Shown here in pieces: positions 1 to 8,332 of a stretch of DNA of 64,000 nt (the stretch's first letter is position 1; every line of letters begins with the position of its first letter). This DNA is from an uncultured Clostridia bacterium (lineage in GTDB: Bacteria > Bacillota > Clostridia > TANB77 > CAG-508), in contig CAKPDY010000001.1 in the NCBI GenBank assembly GCA_934149165.1, positions 1 through 64,000 of the forward strand, given 5' to 3'. Below the pieces are notes generated by a model. It saw only the letters and a list, made by a program, of their open reading frames with translations. It was not told where the DNA came from and made no database searches. Both the position numbers and the translations under genes were made by a program.

Positions 1-462
1 TTCTTTCTTCTTCTTTTCTTTTTGCCTCTGCTTCTGCTTTTGCTTTTTCCTTTGCTATTCTTTCTTCTTCTTTTCTTTTTGCTTCTGCTTCTGCTTTTGC
101 TTTTTCCCTTGCTATTCTTTCTTCTTCTTTTCTTCTTGCCTCTGCTTCAGCTTTTGCTTTTTCCCTTGCTATTCTTTCTTCTTCTTTTCTTCTTGCCTCT
201 GCTTCAGCTTTTGCTTTTTCCCTTGCTATTCTTTCTTCTTCTTTTCTTCTTGCCTCTGCTTCTGCTTTTGCTTTTTCCCTTGCTATTCTTTCTTCTTCTT
301 TTCTTCTTGCCTCTGCTTCAGCTTTTTCTCTTGCTATTCTTTCCTCTTCTTTTCTTCTTGCTTCTGCTCTTGCTTTCGCCTTTGCTATTCTTTCTTCTTC
401 TTTTCTTTTTGCTTCTGCTCTTGCCTTTTCTCTTGCTATTTTTTCTTGTTTTCTTCTCTTAG
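1..462. repeat. In-frame tandem repeats, 57-bp then 51-bp units
   Basis: Repeat units start near 24, 81, 138, 195, 252 and 309 (57-bp period, 19 codons) and then 360, 411 and 462 (51-bp period, 17 codons). They continue beyond the window edge. On the minus strand each unit encodes a charged block rich in Ala, Glu, Arg and Lys. The array stays in frame, so copy-number changes would lengthen or shorten the helix without breaking the protein. Confidence 0.9.
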
Positions 463-1387
463 CCTCTGCTCTTGCAATTTCTAATTCTTCTTGTTCTTTT
501 CTTCTTTGTTCTTCTTCTTGTTTTAATTTCTTTCGTCTTAATTCTTCTTGTTTGTCTAATTTATTAACTTTTTTTTCACTAACAGCTGTAGGTATTATTA
601 CAGGTTTTGTAAGTCTATTTGATGTTTCTATTTGTTTTTCAACATATTCTATTTTTCTTAACTTACTATCCCCAATATTTATTTTTCCTTTTATACCCAT
701 AATTTTTCTGTATACATTTGAGTTTTCTTCAAGTATTACTTTAACACTGTTTGGTAATACTTCAATTATTAGTTTAACTTGTTCTGTAGAATATTGTGAA
801 ACTATACTTTCAAAACTTTGTACACATTTTTGAACATTATTTCCTATTTTTTTATAATGATTTAATATATTTTGTAATTCTTTTTCACTAACTCCATTAT
901 TATCATTTTCAGATACATATGATACATTTTCAGCCTCAACTTTGTAATAAACTTTTGCTTCTTTTTTGCTTCTTGGTTTATATATTAAATTACAAACTTT
1001 CTGTATACTTCTATCTTGTCCTACCAAAACATTATATAATCCTAATCCAAATAATTTTGTTAATAGTGGGTCATTTTTTGTACGTCTATCTGTACATATT
1101 AAGATTATAGGAATATCATTTCCTTCTGCATTTGTAGCTTCATCACTTATAACATCCATTTTTTCAAAGATAAAATTATCAATAGCCTGATAGTTGTCAC
1201 TTGAAAACATTTCTAAATCTTCACCTATAACAATTCTATCATATGTTTTATCTTTTTGTAATTCTTTTATAATTGCATTAAAATAGTAAACTGTTTTACT
1301 AGAAATAATTTCTTTATATTCTTCTTGATATTTTCTAGTAATAGATTCTGCAACTTTTTCATTATTTACTGCAAATAAAACTTTCAT
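1..1387 (-). CDS. Repeat-rich charged-helix protein, C-terminus off window
   Basis: Partial: the start is inside the window (ATG at 1387, ribosome-binding site GGAGGG just upstream) and the frame stays open to base 1. The first ~270 residues look globular. They begin MKVLFAVNN and alternate hydrophobic strands and helices, resembling a response-regulator-like or P-loop-like alpha/beta fold; I do not recognise a catalytic motif. The rest is a very charged helix of A, E, K and R built from near-identical 19-residue and then 17-residue units, probably a long single alpha-helix or coiled coil. It lies 24 bases after a VirB2-like pilin gene, so both may belong to a pilus or secretion-like cluster continuing past the left edge. 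That role is inference; the function is unknown. Confidence 0.8.
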   Translation of the reverse strand, partial: MKVLFAVNNEKVAESITRKYQEEYKEIISSKTVYYFNAIIKELQKDKTYDRIVIGEDLEMFSSDNYQAIDNFIFEKMDVISDEATNAEGNDIPIILICTDRRTKNDPLLTKLFGLGLYNVLVGQDRSIQKVCNLIYKPRSKKEAKVYYKVEAENVSYVSENDNNGVSEKELQNILNHYKKIGNNVQKCVQSFESIVSQYSTEQVKLIIEVLPNSVKVILEENSNVYRKIMGIKGKINIGDSKLRKIEYVEKQIETSNRLTKPVIIPTAVSEKKVNKLDKQEELRRKKLKQEEEQRRKEQEELEIARAEAKRRKQEKIAREKARAEAKRKEEERIAKAKARAEARRKEEERIAREKAEAEARRKEEERIAREKAKAEAEARRKEEERIAREKAKAEAEARRKEEERIAREKAKAEAEARRKEEERIAREKAKAEAEAKRKEEERIAKEKAKAEAEAKRKEEER

Positions 1388-1411
1388 TTGTAATCCCTCC
1401 ACTAATTTTTT

Positions 1412-1858
1412 TTAATTTCCAGTACCAGTAGTTGTTACAACTATTGCAAATATTAAAGGTAACAATTGACAAATAATAAAAATAGTTAGTATTGCTATCA
1501 TATTGTTAAACCCCTTATCTCTAACATCCAATTTTTTTAGACCAATAACATACTGATATATAGCACTAAAAGCTATTCCTATTACAGCTAATGGCCAGCT
1601 AAATATTCTTACTTTGTTTAATATATATGCTGTTACACCATAAGTATCTGAACCATATTCTTTTTTATAATCTTCTATGGTAGTTAATTCATGTTTTTGA
1701 ATTTCTAATAACTTTGATGTACTTTCACCTTTTAATGTTTCTTGTGTGCTTTGATTTGTTACTTGATTTTCTGTTTTAACTGACTCAGCTTTTACAACTG
1801 TACTTAAACACGTAAATATAAGAATTATCATTAGTATAGCTTTTGTTATCTTTTTCAT
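1412..1858 (-). CDS. VirB2/TrbC-like small two-helix membrane protein
   Basis: 148 residues. It has a signal peptide (basic MKKITK start, hydrophobic core, cleavage near the AES at 24-26), a polar linker rich in Thr, Glu and Gln, and two hydrophobic helices around 90-112 and 122-142 joined by a short charged loop (KKLDVRDKG). This two-helix, short-loop layout is typical of VirB2/TrbC-type pilins of type IV secretion systems. The long polar segment between the signal peptide and helix 1 is unusual. It is the first gene after a promoter at 1909-1937 and precedes the repeat protein. The family call rests on topology, not on a conserved motif. Confidence 0.55.
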   Translation of the reverse strand: MKKITKAILMIILIFTCLSTVVKAESVKTENQVTNQSTQETLKGESTSKLLEIQKHELTTIEDYKKEYGSDTYGVTAYILNKVRIFSWPLAVIGIAFSAIYQYVIGLKKLDVRDKGFNNMIAILTIFIICQLLPLIFAIVVTTTGTGN

Positions 1859-1908
1859 ATATATTTTGCTCCTTTCTATATACTTATATACCTATTTCAA
1901 TTTTATTA

Positions 1909-1937
1909 CTTATATAATAATACACTAGAAATGTCAA
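1909..1937 (-). promoter_or_regulatory. Vegetative-type promoter for the pilin-like gene
   Basis: On the minus strand -35 TTGACA (1937-1932), a 17-bp spacer and -10 TATAAG (1914-1909). A copy of an AACTGGAAAAATT-type motif lies about 24 bases upstream of the -35 and matches motifs upstream of spo0A. Confidence 0.6.
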
Positions 1938-2018
1938 AATAGCAAGAAAATATAAGAAAATTTTTCCAGTTTATTGTTACTATTTTTTTATATTGAAAAA
2001 CTTTCATTTGTTACCGTG

Positions 2019-2045
2019 AAAAAAGGCGTCTTAAAATAAGACGCC
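2019..2045 (-). terminator. Intrinsic terminator after the GH13 gene
   Basis: Perfect 9-bp stem (GGCGTCTTA and its complement) with a 3-base loop, followed on the minus strand by six T residues. It sits 35 bases downstream of the GH13 stop codon. Confidence 0.85.
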
Positions 2046-2079
2046 CTCTGATTTTGAAGTAAACAAATTCATTAATTTT

Positions 2080-3963
2080 TTAATCTGCCAAAATTATTAA
2101 TATTCCATATTCTGAAATTTTATCCTTTGTAGAATTAATTTCAAATATCACTTTTCCTTTTTTATATGCATATGTCAAATTTAAACAAACATCTTGTTGT
2201 GTACGATTAACAACAACTAATATTTTATTATCCTGACTTTTTCTTTCAAACATAAGAATTTTTTCATTTGCCTCTATTATTTCCAATTCTGCTGTTCTTA
2301 AAAATTCATATTTATTTCTTGTGTTAGCTAATTTAACAAAAAAGCTGTGTAATTCCTTATCAATTGAATCCCAAGGAAAACACTTTCTGTTAAATGGGTC
2401 TTTATAACCATATACCCCTGCTTCATCTCCATAAAATATGCACGGATTTCCTGGTAAGAAAAATTGAATTACTGTAGAAATTTTTAATAATTTTTTGCCC
2501 AAACTGTATTTATTATCATCAATATTGTCATTTGCAAATTGCCAATCCCTACTGTATGGAACATCCCAAATAAGATTATACTTATTATTCTGAATTCCTT
2601 CTGCAACAAGTGTTGTAATTGCTCTTGTTATATCATGTGTAGAAAGACTATTCATTAATGAATATATAGTTTCTTTAGGATATTGTGTTAAAATTTCATT
2701 TATTGTTTTTGTGAAATATTCATAATTTCCATAGCGAACATATTTTAGAATAGCATTTGTAAAAGGATAATTCATTACTGAATCTAATCCTTTGCCCAGT
2801 AAATAAGTCCTTTGTCTGCCATAACCTTCTTTAGTTACAGCATTTTCCCAAACTTCGCCTAAAATAAAACCATCAGATTTATTTCTTTTAACAGCAATTC
2901 TTATATTTTCTATAAATTTGTCTGTTAATTCATCTGCTACATCTAATCTTAATCCATCAATTCCAAGTTTAAACCATTTGTCTATAACACCATCTATTCC
3001 ATAAATATACTGTTGCCAATCTGGGTTTTCACCATTACATACTGGCAAATTTTTAAATCCCCACCAATATTCAAATTCTCCATTTGGTTTTCTTTTATAC
3101 CAATTATAATACGGAGATTGTTTGCTTTGGAAGGCACCTATTGTGTTATATGTTCCATATTCATTAAAATACTTGCTATCATTTCCTGTATGGTTAAAAA
3201 CAGCATCTATTATGATTTTCAAACCATTTTTATGTGCTTCACTACACAGTTCAAACAAATCAGAATTTTTTCCAAGATATGGATCTACATTTTCATAATC
3301 TGCAGTATCATATCTATGGTTAGACTGACTTTGGCAAATTGGACTCAAATATAAAATTTCAACACCTAATTCTTTCATATATGGAATTTTTTCCTTAATA
3401 CCATTCAAATTTCCCATAAAGTAATCATTGTTTAAAATTTCATTATTTTCATTTGGAGCCCAACTTGGCATACTTCCCCATTTATTGCATATTCTGCCTG
3501 GTATTTCTTCAGGAATATATGTGTCACTCTTGAAAAATCTATCAACCATTATGTGATACATAATTCTTCCTTTTGCCCAATCTGGTACTTTAAAATTACT
3601 TTCATATGCAGTAATTTGCCAATATGGCTTGTTTTCTTCTGTAAATACAGCTGTTTTTGTTTCAGGGTTATATTTAATCCATTTGATTATTCCGTTAATT
3701 ATGAGCTTAAAACAAAAATAATGGATGCCTGTATTTTTCAAACAAATATCTGTTTTAAAACAGCTTATATTTTCCTTTGTTGACTGATATTCCATTTTAA
3801 ATTCTGCTTCATTAGTTCCGCCCTGCTGATTCATTACAACTTTAGCTTCATTTACAAATCCGTAATCATTTGAAATTCTTAAACTAATTCCAAACTTTTC
3901 CCCAACTTTTACTGTTGTTCTGGTTGTAATCACATAGATTTTGTTTTCTTCAAAACAATACAT
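2080..3963 (-). CDS. GH13 alpha-amylase family glycoside hydrolase (neopullulanase/maltogenic type)
   Basis: 627 residues, probably cytoplasmic since no signal peptide is seen. An N-terminal beta-sandwich-like domain of ~120 residues is followed by a (beta/alpha)8 catalytic domain and a C-terminal all-beta domain. All GH13 regions are present: DAVFNH (253-258), GLRLDVADE (337-345, nucleophile Asp341), GEVWE (369-373, acid/base Glu370) and STHD (441-444, Asp444). The N-terminal domain and length fit cyclomaltodextrinase/neopullulanase-like enzymes that cut linear or cyclic maltodextrins inside the cell. Substrate preference is inferred. It is a single-gene unit with its own promoter and terminator. 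Its leader holds two perfect 10-bp tandem repeats that could be an operator. Confidence 0.9.
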   Translation of the reverse strand: MYCFEENKIYVITTRTTVKVGEKFGISLRISNDYGFVNEAKVVMNQQGGTNEAEFKMEYQSTKENISCFKTDICLKNTGIHYFCFKLIINGIIKWIKYNPETKTAVFTEENKPYWQITAYESNFKVPDWAKGRIMYHIMVDRFFKSDTYIPEEIPGRICNKWGSMPSWAPNENNEILNNDYFMGNLNGIKEKIPYMKELGVEILYLSPICQSQSNHRYDTADYENVDPYLGKNSDLFELCSEAHKNGLKIIIDAVFNHTGNDSKYFNEYGTYNTIGAFQSKQSPYYNWYKRKPNGEFEYWWGFKNLPVCNGENPDWQQYIYGIDGVIDKWFKLGIDGLRLDVADELTDKFIENIRIAVKRNKSDGFILGEVWENAVTKEGYGRQRTYLLGKGLDSVMNYPFTNAILKYVRYGNYEYFTKTINEILTQYPKETIYSLMNSLSTHDITRAITTLVAEGIQNNKYNLIWDVPYSRDWQFANDNIDDNKYSLGKKLLKISTVIQFFLPGNPCIFYGDEAGVYGYKDPFNRKCFPWDSIDKELHSFFVKLANTRNKYEFLRTAELEIIEANEKILMFERKSQDNKILVVVNRTQQDVCLNLTYAYKKGKVIFEINSTKDKISEYGILIILAD

Positions 3964-4004
3964 AATAAACCTCCTTAATTATAAAAAAGATTTTCTTATG
4001 ACGT

Positions 4005-4024
4005 ACTTTGTCGAACTTTGTCGA
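4005..4024. repeat. Two tandem ACTTTGTCGA repeats in the GH13 leader
   Basis: Two perfect adjacent 10-bp copies (4005-4014 and 4015-4024). They also form an inverted repeat GTCGA-6 bases-TCGAC. They lie between the -10 box and the ribosome-binding site, where a repressor could block transcription. No regulator gene is adjacent. Confidence 0.7.
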
Positions 4025-4034
4025 CTTATTTATT

Positions 4035-4063
4035 AATTTACTATTTAGTAAATTTTTTGTCAA
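4035..4063 (-). promoter_or_regulatory. Promoter of the GH13 gene
   Basis: Minus strand -35 TTGACA (4063-4058), 17-bp spacer and -10 TAAATT (4040-4035). The predicted start point leaves a leader of about 65 bases containing the 10-bp repeats. Confidence 0.65.
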
Positions 4064-4070
4064 GTATAAA

Positions 4071-5303
4071 TTATATTTTATTTTTTTTACCAATAAAATA
4101 ATTCTTCTTTCCTTTCTTAATAACAATATATGTTCCATCTATAAACATATATTCATCAACAACTAATTCTAAATTTTGAATTTTCTCTCCATTAACAGAA
4201 ATAGCCCCATTGGCTATAAATTCCCTAGCTTCTCTTTTACTTTTTACAACCCCCATATCAGTAATAAAATCTACAATATTTTTATTAGGTTCAACTTCAA
4301 TAATATCTTGATTTCCAAATAATTCTATTATATCTTCCTTTGACATTTCTTTAAATCTATTATTAAATAAATTTTCTGATAATTTAACTGCTTTTTCATA
4401 ATCTTCTTTTCCATGAAGAAATGTTATAATTTCTCTTGCTAACGCTTTATGTGCTTCTCTTAATTCTGGATGTTCATTATTTTTTCTTTCATATTCTTCT
4501 ATTTCTTCTTTAGATAAAAATGTGTAAATTTTCAAATAATCTATAACCATTGAATCTTCAACATTTATAAAGAATTGATATAATTTGTAACTTGATGTTT
4601 TTGTTTTATCTAGCCATAGTGCATTACCTTCACTTTTTCCAAATTTCTTGCCTTGAGAATCTGTTACTAATGGCATTGTAAATGCATATACTTCATCACC
4701 TGTAGATTTTCTTATTAAATCTATACCTGCTGTTATATTTCCCCATTGGTCTGAACCTGCACATTGTAAAGTTACACCTTTATTTTCATGTAAATATTTA
4801 AAATCCAATGCCTGCAAAATCATATATGAAAATTCTGTATATGTAATTCCAGAATCTAATCTTCTTCTTATAATGTCTTTATCTAACATATAATTTATAT
4901 TAAAGAACTTCCCATAATCTCTTAGAAAATCTAATACATTTATTTCTTTAATCCAATCATAATTATTTACAACCTCGAATCCAAATATATTTTCTACTTG
5001 TTTTTTTAAACTTTCAAAATAGCCATTTACTGTTTGTTTATCAACCATAGCTCTTTCAGTAGTTGGTCTTGGATCCCCTATCATTCCTGTTGCTCCACCT
5101 ACTAATAAAATAGGATGATGTCCTGCATTTTTTAGTCTTTTAGAAATTAGAAAACTAGATAGATGACCAACATGTAAACTATCTGCTGTTGGGTCTGTTC
5201 CAATATAAAATGTCATACCTCCATTATTAAGTTTTTCTTCTAATTCAGGACTTGATATATCTTTAATTAATCCTCTCCATTTTAATTCTTCAAATAATGT
5301 CAT
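4071..5303 (-). CDS. tyrS: Tyrosyl-tRNA synthetase
   Basis: 410 residues, normal for bacterial TyrRS. It charges tRNA-Tyr with tyrosine in the cytoplasm. The class I signatures are clear: HVGH at 44-47 (HIGH motif) and KFGKS at 220-224 (KMSKS motif), with the tyrosine-binding core around YIGTDPTADS and QWGNI. A C-terminal S4-type RNA-binding domain covers roughly 340-400. The start has AAGGAGG at good spacing. The promoter is only ~35 bases upstream, so there is no room for a T-box leader, unlike many clostridial tyrS genes. Confidence 0.97.
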   Translation of the reverse strand: MTLFEELKWRGLIKDISSPELEEKLNNGGMTFYIGTDPTADSLHVGHLSSFLISKRLKNAGHHPILLVGGATGMIGDPRPTTERAMVDKQTVNGYFESLKKQVENIFGFEVVNNYDWIKEINVLDFLRDYGKFFNINYMLDKDIIRRRLDSGITYTEFSYMILQALDFKYLHENKGVTLQCAGSDQWGNITAGIDLIRKSTGDEVYAFTMPLVTDSQGKKFGKSEGNALWLDKTKTSSYKLYQFFINVEDSMVIDYLKIYTFLSKEEIEEYERKNNEHPELREAHKALAREIITFLHGKEDYEKAVKLSENLFNNRFKEMSKEDIIELFGNQDIIEVEPNKNIVDFITDMGVVKSKREAREFIANGAISVNGEKIQNLELVVDEYMFIDGTYIVIKKGKKNYFIGKKNKI

Positions 5304-5334
5304 AAAAAATTCCTCCTTATTTAATCAAGTAACA

Positions 5335-5363
5335 ATTATACTATTTATTTTATATTTTTACAA
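5335..5363 (-). promoter_or_regulatory. Promoter of tyrS
   Basis: Minus strand -35 TTGTAA (5363-5358), 17-bp spacer, perfect -10 TATAAT (5340-5335), 32 bases before the start codon. Confidence 0.6.
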
Positions 5364-5385
5364 TATTTTATATTAACTCTATTTT

Positions 5386-6171
5386 TTAATCATTATAACG
5401 TGTTATATAAAAACCTTTTAAATCTTTTTTTAATATTTTTCTTCCCCAATTAATTTCACAAGTTTTATAATCTGCATTACACTCTGCCACAACTACATAT
5501 TCATCTGTTTTATCTATAATTAGAACTGTATTTTTTCCTTTATTTATACATGCTTGATCACCTATTCGTATACTATCATAATCATAAAACTTTTTTGCTT
5601 TAGCATCTTCTCCAAAAATCATATCACTTAGCATACTAGAAAATCCCCAACATCTATTACTATTTTTATAATATTTATATTTTGATACTAATTTACCTTT
5701 ATATGTATTACAATATTTTGCTTTATATTTATTATGATTGCAAGGAGTGTTACTTACAGTTAAATACTGACTTTGCCCATTTTCTTTTTGTTCCATATGA
5801 TTCCAATATGTTCCATCTGGAAATTGCATTTGTAATTTTATAATTTTAGCATTAAATTCCTTTATCCATTCATCTGTATAATTATCACCTTGCTTAGCTG
5901 ACACAGTTATGTAATTTTGTGCATTTAAATGTTTTCCTATTTCTTTTTTTATTGTTTTATATGCACTATTATTTATTTCTACTATTAAAGTACTTTCTTC
6001 ATTAATACTATTAAAACTTTCATTATTATGTTGAATATTACTATTACTTAATTTTGTATTTGTTTCTACAGATTTAAATTGAAATTTATTTTTATTTTTT
6101 AGAATTACTACAAAAATAATAATAAACATAATTATAATCAAGATTATTAATATTCTAAATATTTTTTTCAT
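5386..6171 (-). CDS. Membrane-anchored NlpC/P60- or CHAP-like protein lacking the catalytic His
   Basis: 261 residues with one N-terminal membrane helix (6-26) and an extracytoplasmic remainder. The last ~95 residues contain a CWGFSSMLSD segment, then GDQACINKGKN followed by a strand, VVVAEC and INWGRKI. In clostridial proteins this order (Cys-x-Gly-Phe, Gly-Asp, His-x-x-Val, Val-Ala-Glu, Trp-Gly-Arg) marks a papain-like cysteine peptidase/amidase fold. Here the place where I expect the catalytic His reads KNT, with no His nearby, so the protein may be catalytically dead or only bind cell-wall material. The middle is rich in Asn and Lys. It is not clearly co-transcribed with tyrS. The family call is from motif order and is tentative. 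Confidence 0.5.
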   Translation of the reverse strand: MKKIFRILIILIIIMFIIIFVVILKNKNKFQFKSVETNTKLSNSNIQHNNESFNSINEESTLIVEINNSAYKTIKKEIGKHLNAQNYITVSAKQGDNYTDEWIKEFNAKIIKLQMQFPDGTYWNHMEQKENGQSQYLTVSNTPCNHNKYKAKYCNTYKGKLVSKYKYYKNSNRCWGFSSMLSDMIFGEDAKAKKFYDYDSIRIGDQACINKGKNTVLIIDKTDEYVVVAECNADYKTCEINWGRKILKKDLKGFYITRYND

Positions 6172-6262
6172 TTGAACTCACCATTATTTTTAGTATTTTA
6201 TTTATATTATCTATTATGTTAAATTTTCCTAACTTTTGTATTTTATATTTACAATATAATTA

Positions 6263-6946
6263 TTATTTAATATCAACTCCACCAAATATGCAAAGACCAT
6301 TTATATAAATAGTAGGAGAATCGCTTGTTACATTTTGTTGTGCACTATTTGAAATTCCACCAAAAATAGGTGTAGATTTAACTTTTACTTTTACATATGA
6401 AGGTACTTTTATATCTATTCCCCCAAATATTGAATTTGTATTTATTACACAATCTGAATTTATAACAGAATTTCTTAAATCACATTCCACTCCACCAAAA
6501 ATAGCTGTTAAATTTGTTCCTTTAAATTCTTGATTATCAAACTTAATATCTTGTCCAGCAAATATTGCACTATAACCTTCTTCTGTTTTTTGATTTTTAT
6601 TTAATCTTTTTATTTCTTTTCTTAGTTCTCCACCTATTAAATCTTTAAAAATAAATGTTATTCCTAATACTACTAATATTGCTGGAAATAAAAGCTTCAT
6701 AAACACTTCCCAATCAAATATTTCCCTACAACCTAAAAATAATAATACACCTATTATTAATCCTATTACATCACCTGATTTATCATCTCCTTTGAATAGG
6801 TCTATAAAACATGGAACAATTATAAATAATGTCCACCAGCCTTTAAAAAATATATTAATATTGGTTATCTCTAAAGCATTTAGTGATAATATAACTCCTA
6901 TTGCTATAAATACTATTCCCCATAAAATATTTGATATTTTTTTCAT
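6263..6946 (-). CDS. LiaF-like envelope-stress membrane protein
   Basis: 227 residues. Four hydrophobic segments lie in the first ~110 residues (around 8-24, 34-50, 58-74, 82-102). The C-terminal half (about 128-227) is a repeated beta-structure with recurring IFGG motifs (AIFGGVE, SIFGGID, PIFGGIS, CIFGGVD). This layout matches LiaF/VraT-type proteins and the DUF5668 plus cell-wall-response families, which modulate envelope-stress signalling. No liaR/liaS pair is adjacent. The start has GGAGAG upstream. The role is inferred from the fold only. Confidence 0.75.
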   Translation of the reverse strand: MKKISNILWGIVFIAIGVILSLNALEITNINIFFKGWWTLFIIVPCFIDLFKGDDKSGDVIGLIIGVLLFLGCREIFDWEVFMKLLFPAILVVLGITFIFKDLIGGELRKEIKRLNKNQKTEEGYSAIFAGQDIKFDNQEFKGTNLTAIFGGVECDLRNSVINSDCVINTNSIFGGIDIKVPSYVKVKVKSTPIFGGISNSAQQNVTSDSPTIYINGLCIFGGVDIK

Positions 6947-7019
6947 TTTAAATTATCTCTCCTTTATTTTTTATTTAATTTGTATTATAACGCATATTTT
7001 TTATAGTTCTATATTTTAA

Positions 7020-7520
7020 TTATATAATAGCAGAAGACACATGAAAAACACAACCTTTTTCATTTAATTGTTTTTGTGTGTTTTTTAGAATTTCATGGTC
7101 ATCATCTAATAAAATTAAATAATCATATTCTCCAAATTTTTCAAGCATTTTTTCTAATTTTATATAATCCCTATTTTCTTTATTATATTCTCCACATTCT
7201 TTATTAATTATAATAAAATTTTCTTCATTTATAAAGTCAGCATATTTATGTAACCATTGCTTTTTTTCTTCTGCAATTATACTACTTTTAGATAATGATA
7301 AAATATATAAATCTATATTTTCAATTTTATTTATTTTTCGCAAATTTTCTATAACTACTTCAACAGGTTCAGCATTTAAAAACTCTCCTTTAGTTTTTGT
7401 AGATATTTTTCCAGCTAAAAATACTTTATATTCAACTATAGTTCCATCCATATCTATAAACATTGCAACTTTCCTATTTTCTTTGCAAATTTTTTCTATT
7501 TTTTTATAAAATTTTTCCAT
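7020..7520 (-). CDS. HAD-superfamily hydrolase-like protein
   Basis: 166 residues. Motif I is DMDGT at 23-27, with the nucleophile and acid/base Asp residues. A Ser-containing strand (YILSLSKSS) could be motif II, and LLDDDHE near 137-143 fits the acidic motif IV. A Lys in the middle could serve as motif III. The short length leaves little room for a cap domain. Members of this fold are mostly phosphatases; the substrate is unknown. GGAGG lies six bases before the ATG. The next gene upstream is the P-loop kinase-like gene, with a hairpin between them. Confidence 0.7.
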   Translation of the reverse strand: MEKFYKKIEKICKENRKVAMFIDMDGTIVEYKVFLAGKISTKTKGEFLNAEPVEVVIENLRKINKIENIDLYILSLSKSSIIAEEKKQWLHKYADFINEENFIIINKECGEYNKENRDYIKLEKMLEKFGEYDYLILLDDDHEILKNTQKQLNEKGCVFHVSSAII

Positions 7521-7547
7521 TATATTCCTCCATTATAATAAACTAGT

Positions 7548-7570
7548 GCAGAGGTGATATACACCTCTGC
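7548..7570. terminator. Strong hairpin between the P-loop gene and the HAD gene
   Basis: Perfect 9-bp stem GCAGAGGTG/CACCTCTGC with a 5-base loop. The minus-strand T-run after it is poor, while the plus strand has TTTTT, so it may be a weak terminator or a processing or stability element between the two minus-strand genes. Confidence 0.5.
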
Positions 7571-7580
7571 ATTTTTAGAA

Positions 7581-8159
7581 TTATGGTAGTACTTTTGAAA
7601 TTTCATCAAAAATTTTCTTATTCATTGTTTCAATACTCATTTTTGATGTTTCTATAATCGTTTTTGAAATATTAATTTCATTATAATACTTTATAAACTC
7701 TTCATTGTATCTTTTCAGGTACTCTTTATTTACTAATCTGCCTTCTCCGCCTCTTCTTGCAATAGATATTTTCACAGAAACAGTTAATGCAACTACAAAA
7801 TTTGGAAATAATTCATTCATAAATTGGCTTCTGAATTTCGTATATTGTTCTTCACTATATACATTTTCCCACAAAAATTTCTTTCCATAAAAGTCACTAT
7901 CTACTAATCCTCTGTCAATCAATACAATATCTGCTTTGCTAAACTGTGCCTTCAATATACCTGCCTGTGTCTGATAATGCATCCATAAATTTGCTTGCCA
8001 AGTTCCCTTTGGAATTTCAGATGGTAAACTTTCAGCTGATTCTCTTAATATCTTTACATTATATCCCTTACTTGAAAGCATATTGGTAATATTATGTATA
8101 GATGTTGTTTTTCCTGCTTCTGGAGTTCCTGTAAATTCTACCATAAATGGTTTCGGCAT
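7581..8159 (-). CDS. P-loop kinase-like ATP-binding protein
   Basis: 192 residues. It has Walker A GTPEAGKTT at 11-19, a strand with an acidic end (ADIVLIDRG, about 79-87), and a lid-like Arg cluster (ARRGGEGR). The DRG plus lid pattern resembles nucleoside/nucleotide kinases and the AAA_28 or NadR-kinase-like families rather than ABC or AAA+ ATPases. The substrate is unknown. A MazG-like pyrophosphohydrolase lies just upstream in the same direction, which would suit a nucleotide-related role, but this is only context. Confidence 0.65.
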   Translation of the reverse strand: MPKPFMVEFTGTPEAGKTTSIHNITNMLSSKGYNVKILRESAESLPSEIPKGTWQANLWMHYQTQAGILKAQFSKADIVLIDRGLVDSDFYGKKFLWENVYSEEQYTKFRSQFMNELFPNFVVALTVSVKISIARRGGEGRLVNKEYLKRYNEEFIKYYNEINISKTIIETSKMSIETMNKKIFDEISKVLP

Positions 8160-8257
8160 AATTATGCCCCCCTATTTGTTTAAATTTTCTTCAGTATATC
8201 AAACATTTTTTCTTTATTCAATATTTTTTTACATTTTTATCACTATTTTTCATAATG

Positions 8258-8303
8258 AACCCCCATGTGAATACTTTTGTTTAATTGTGTTCGCGTGGGG
8301 GTT
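8258..8303 (+). other. Long hairpin with G-U pairs only in the plus-strand RNA
   Basis: Arms at 8258-8274 and 8287-8303 can form 17 consecutive pairs in plus-strand RNA if three U-G pairs are allowed. In minus-strand RNA the same three positions are C-A mismatches. Both flanking genes are on the minus strand. The asymmetry hints at an unannotated plus-strand transcript or a palindromic repeat remnant. Confidence 0.5.
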
Positions 8304-8332
8304 ATCTTTACATATTTTACCTCTCTTTTTTA

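Noticed and set aside
22..462. Long Leu/Phe-rich plus-strand reading frame over the repeat array
   Set aside because: It is the complement of the Glu/Lys/Arg/Ala repeats of the minus-strand gene and has no ribosome-binding site.
5304..5385. T-box riboswitch upstream of tyrS
   Set aside because: Only 82 bases lie upstream and the promoter is 32 bases from the start, too short for a T-box.
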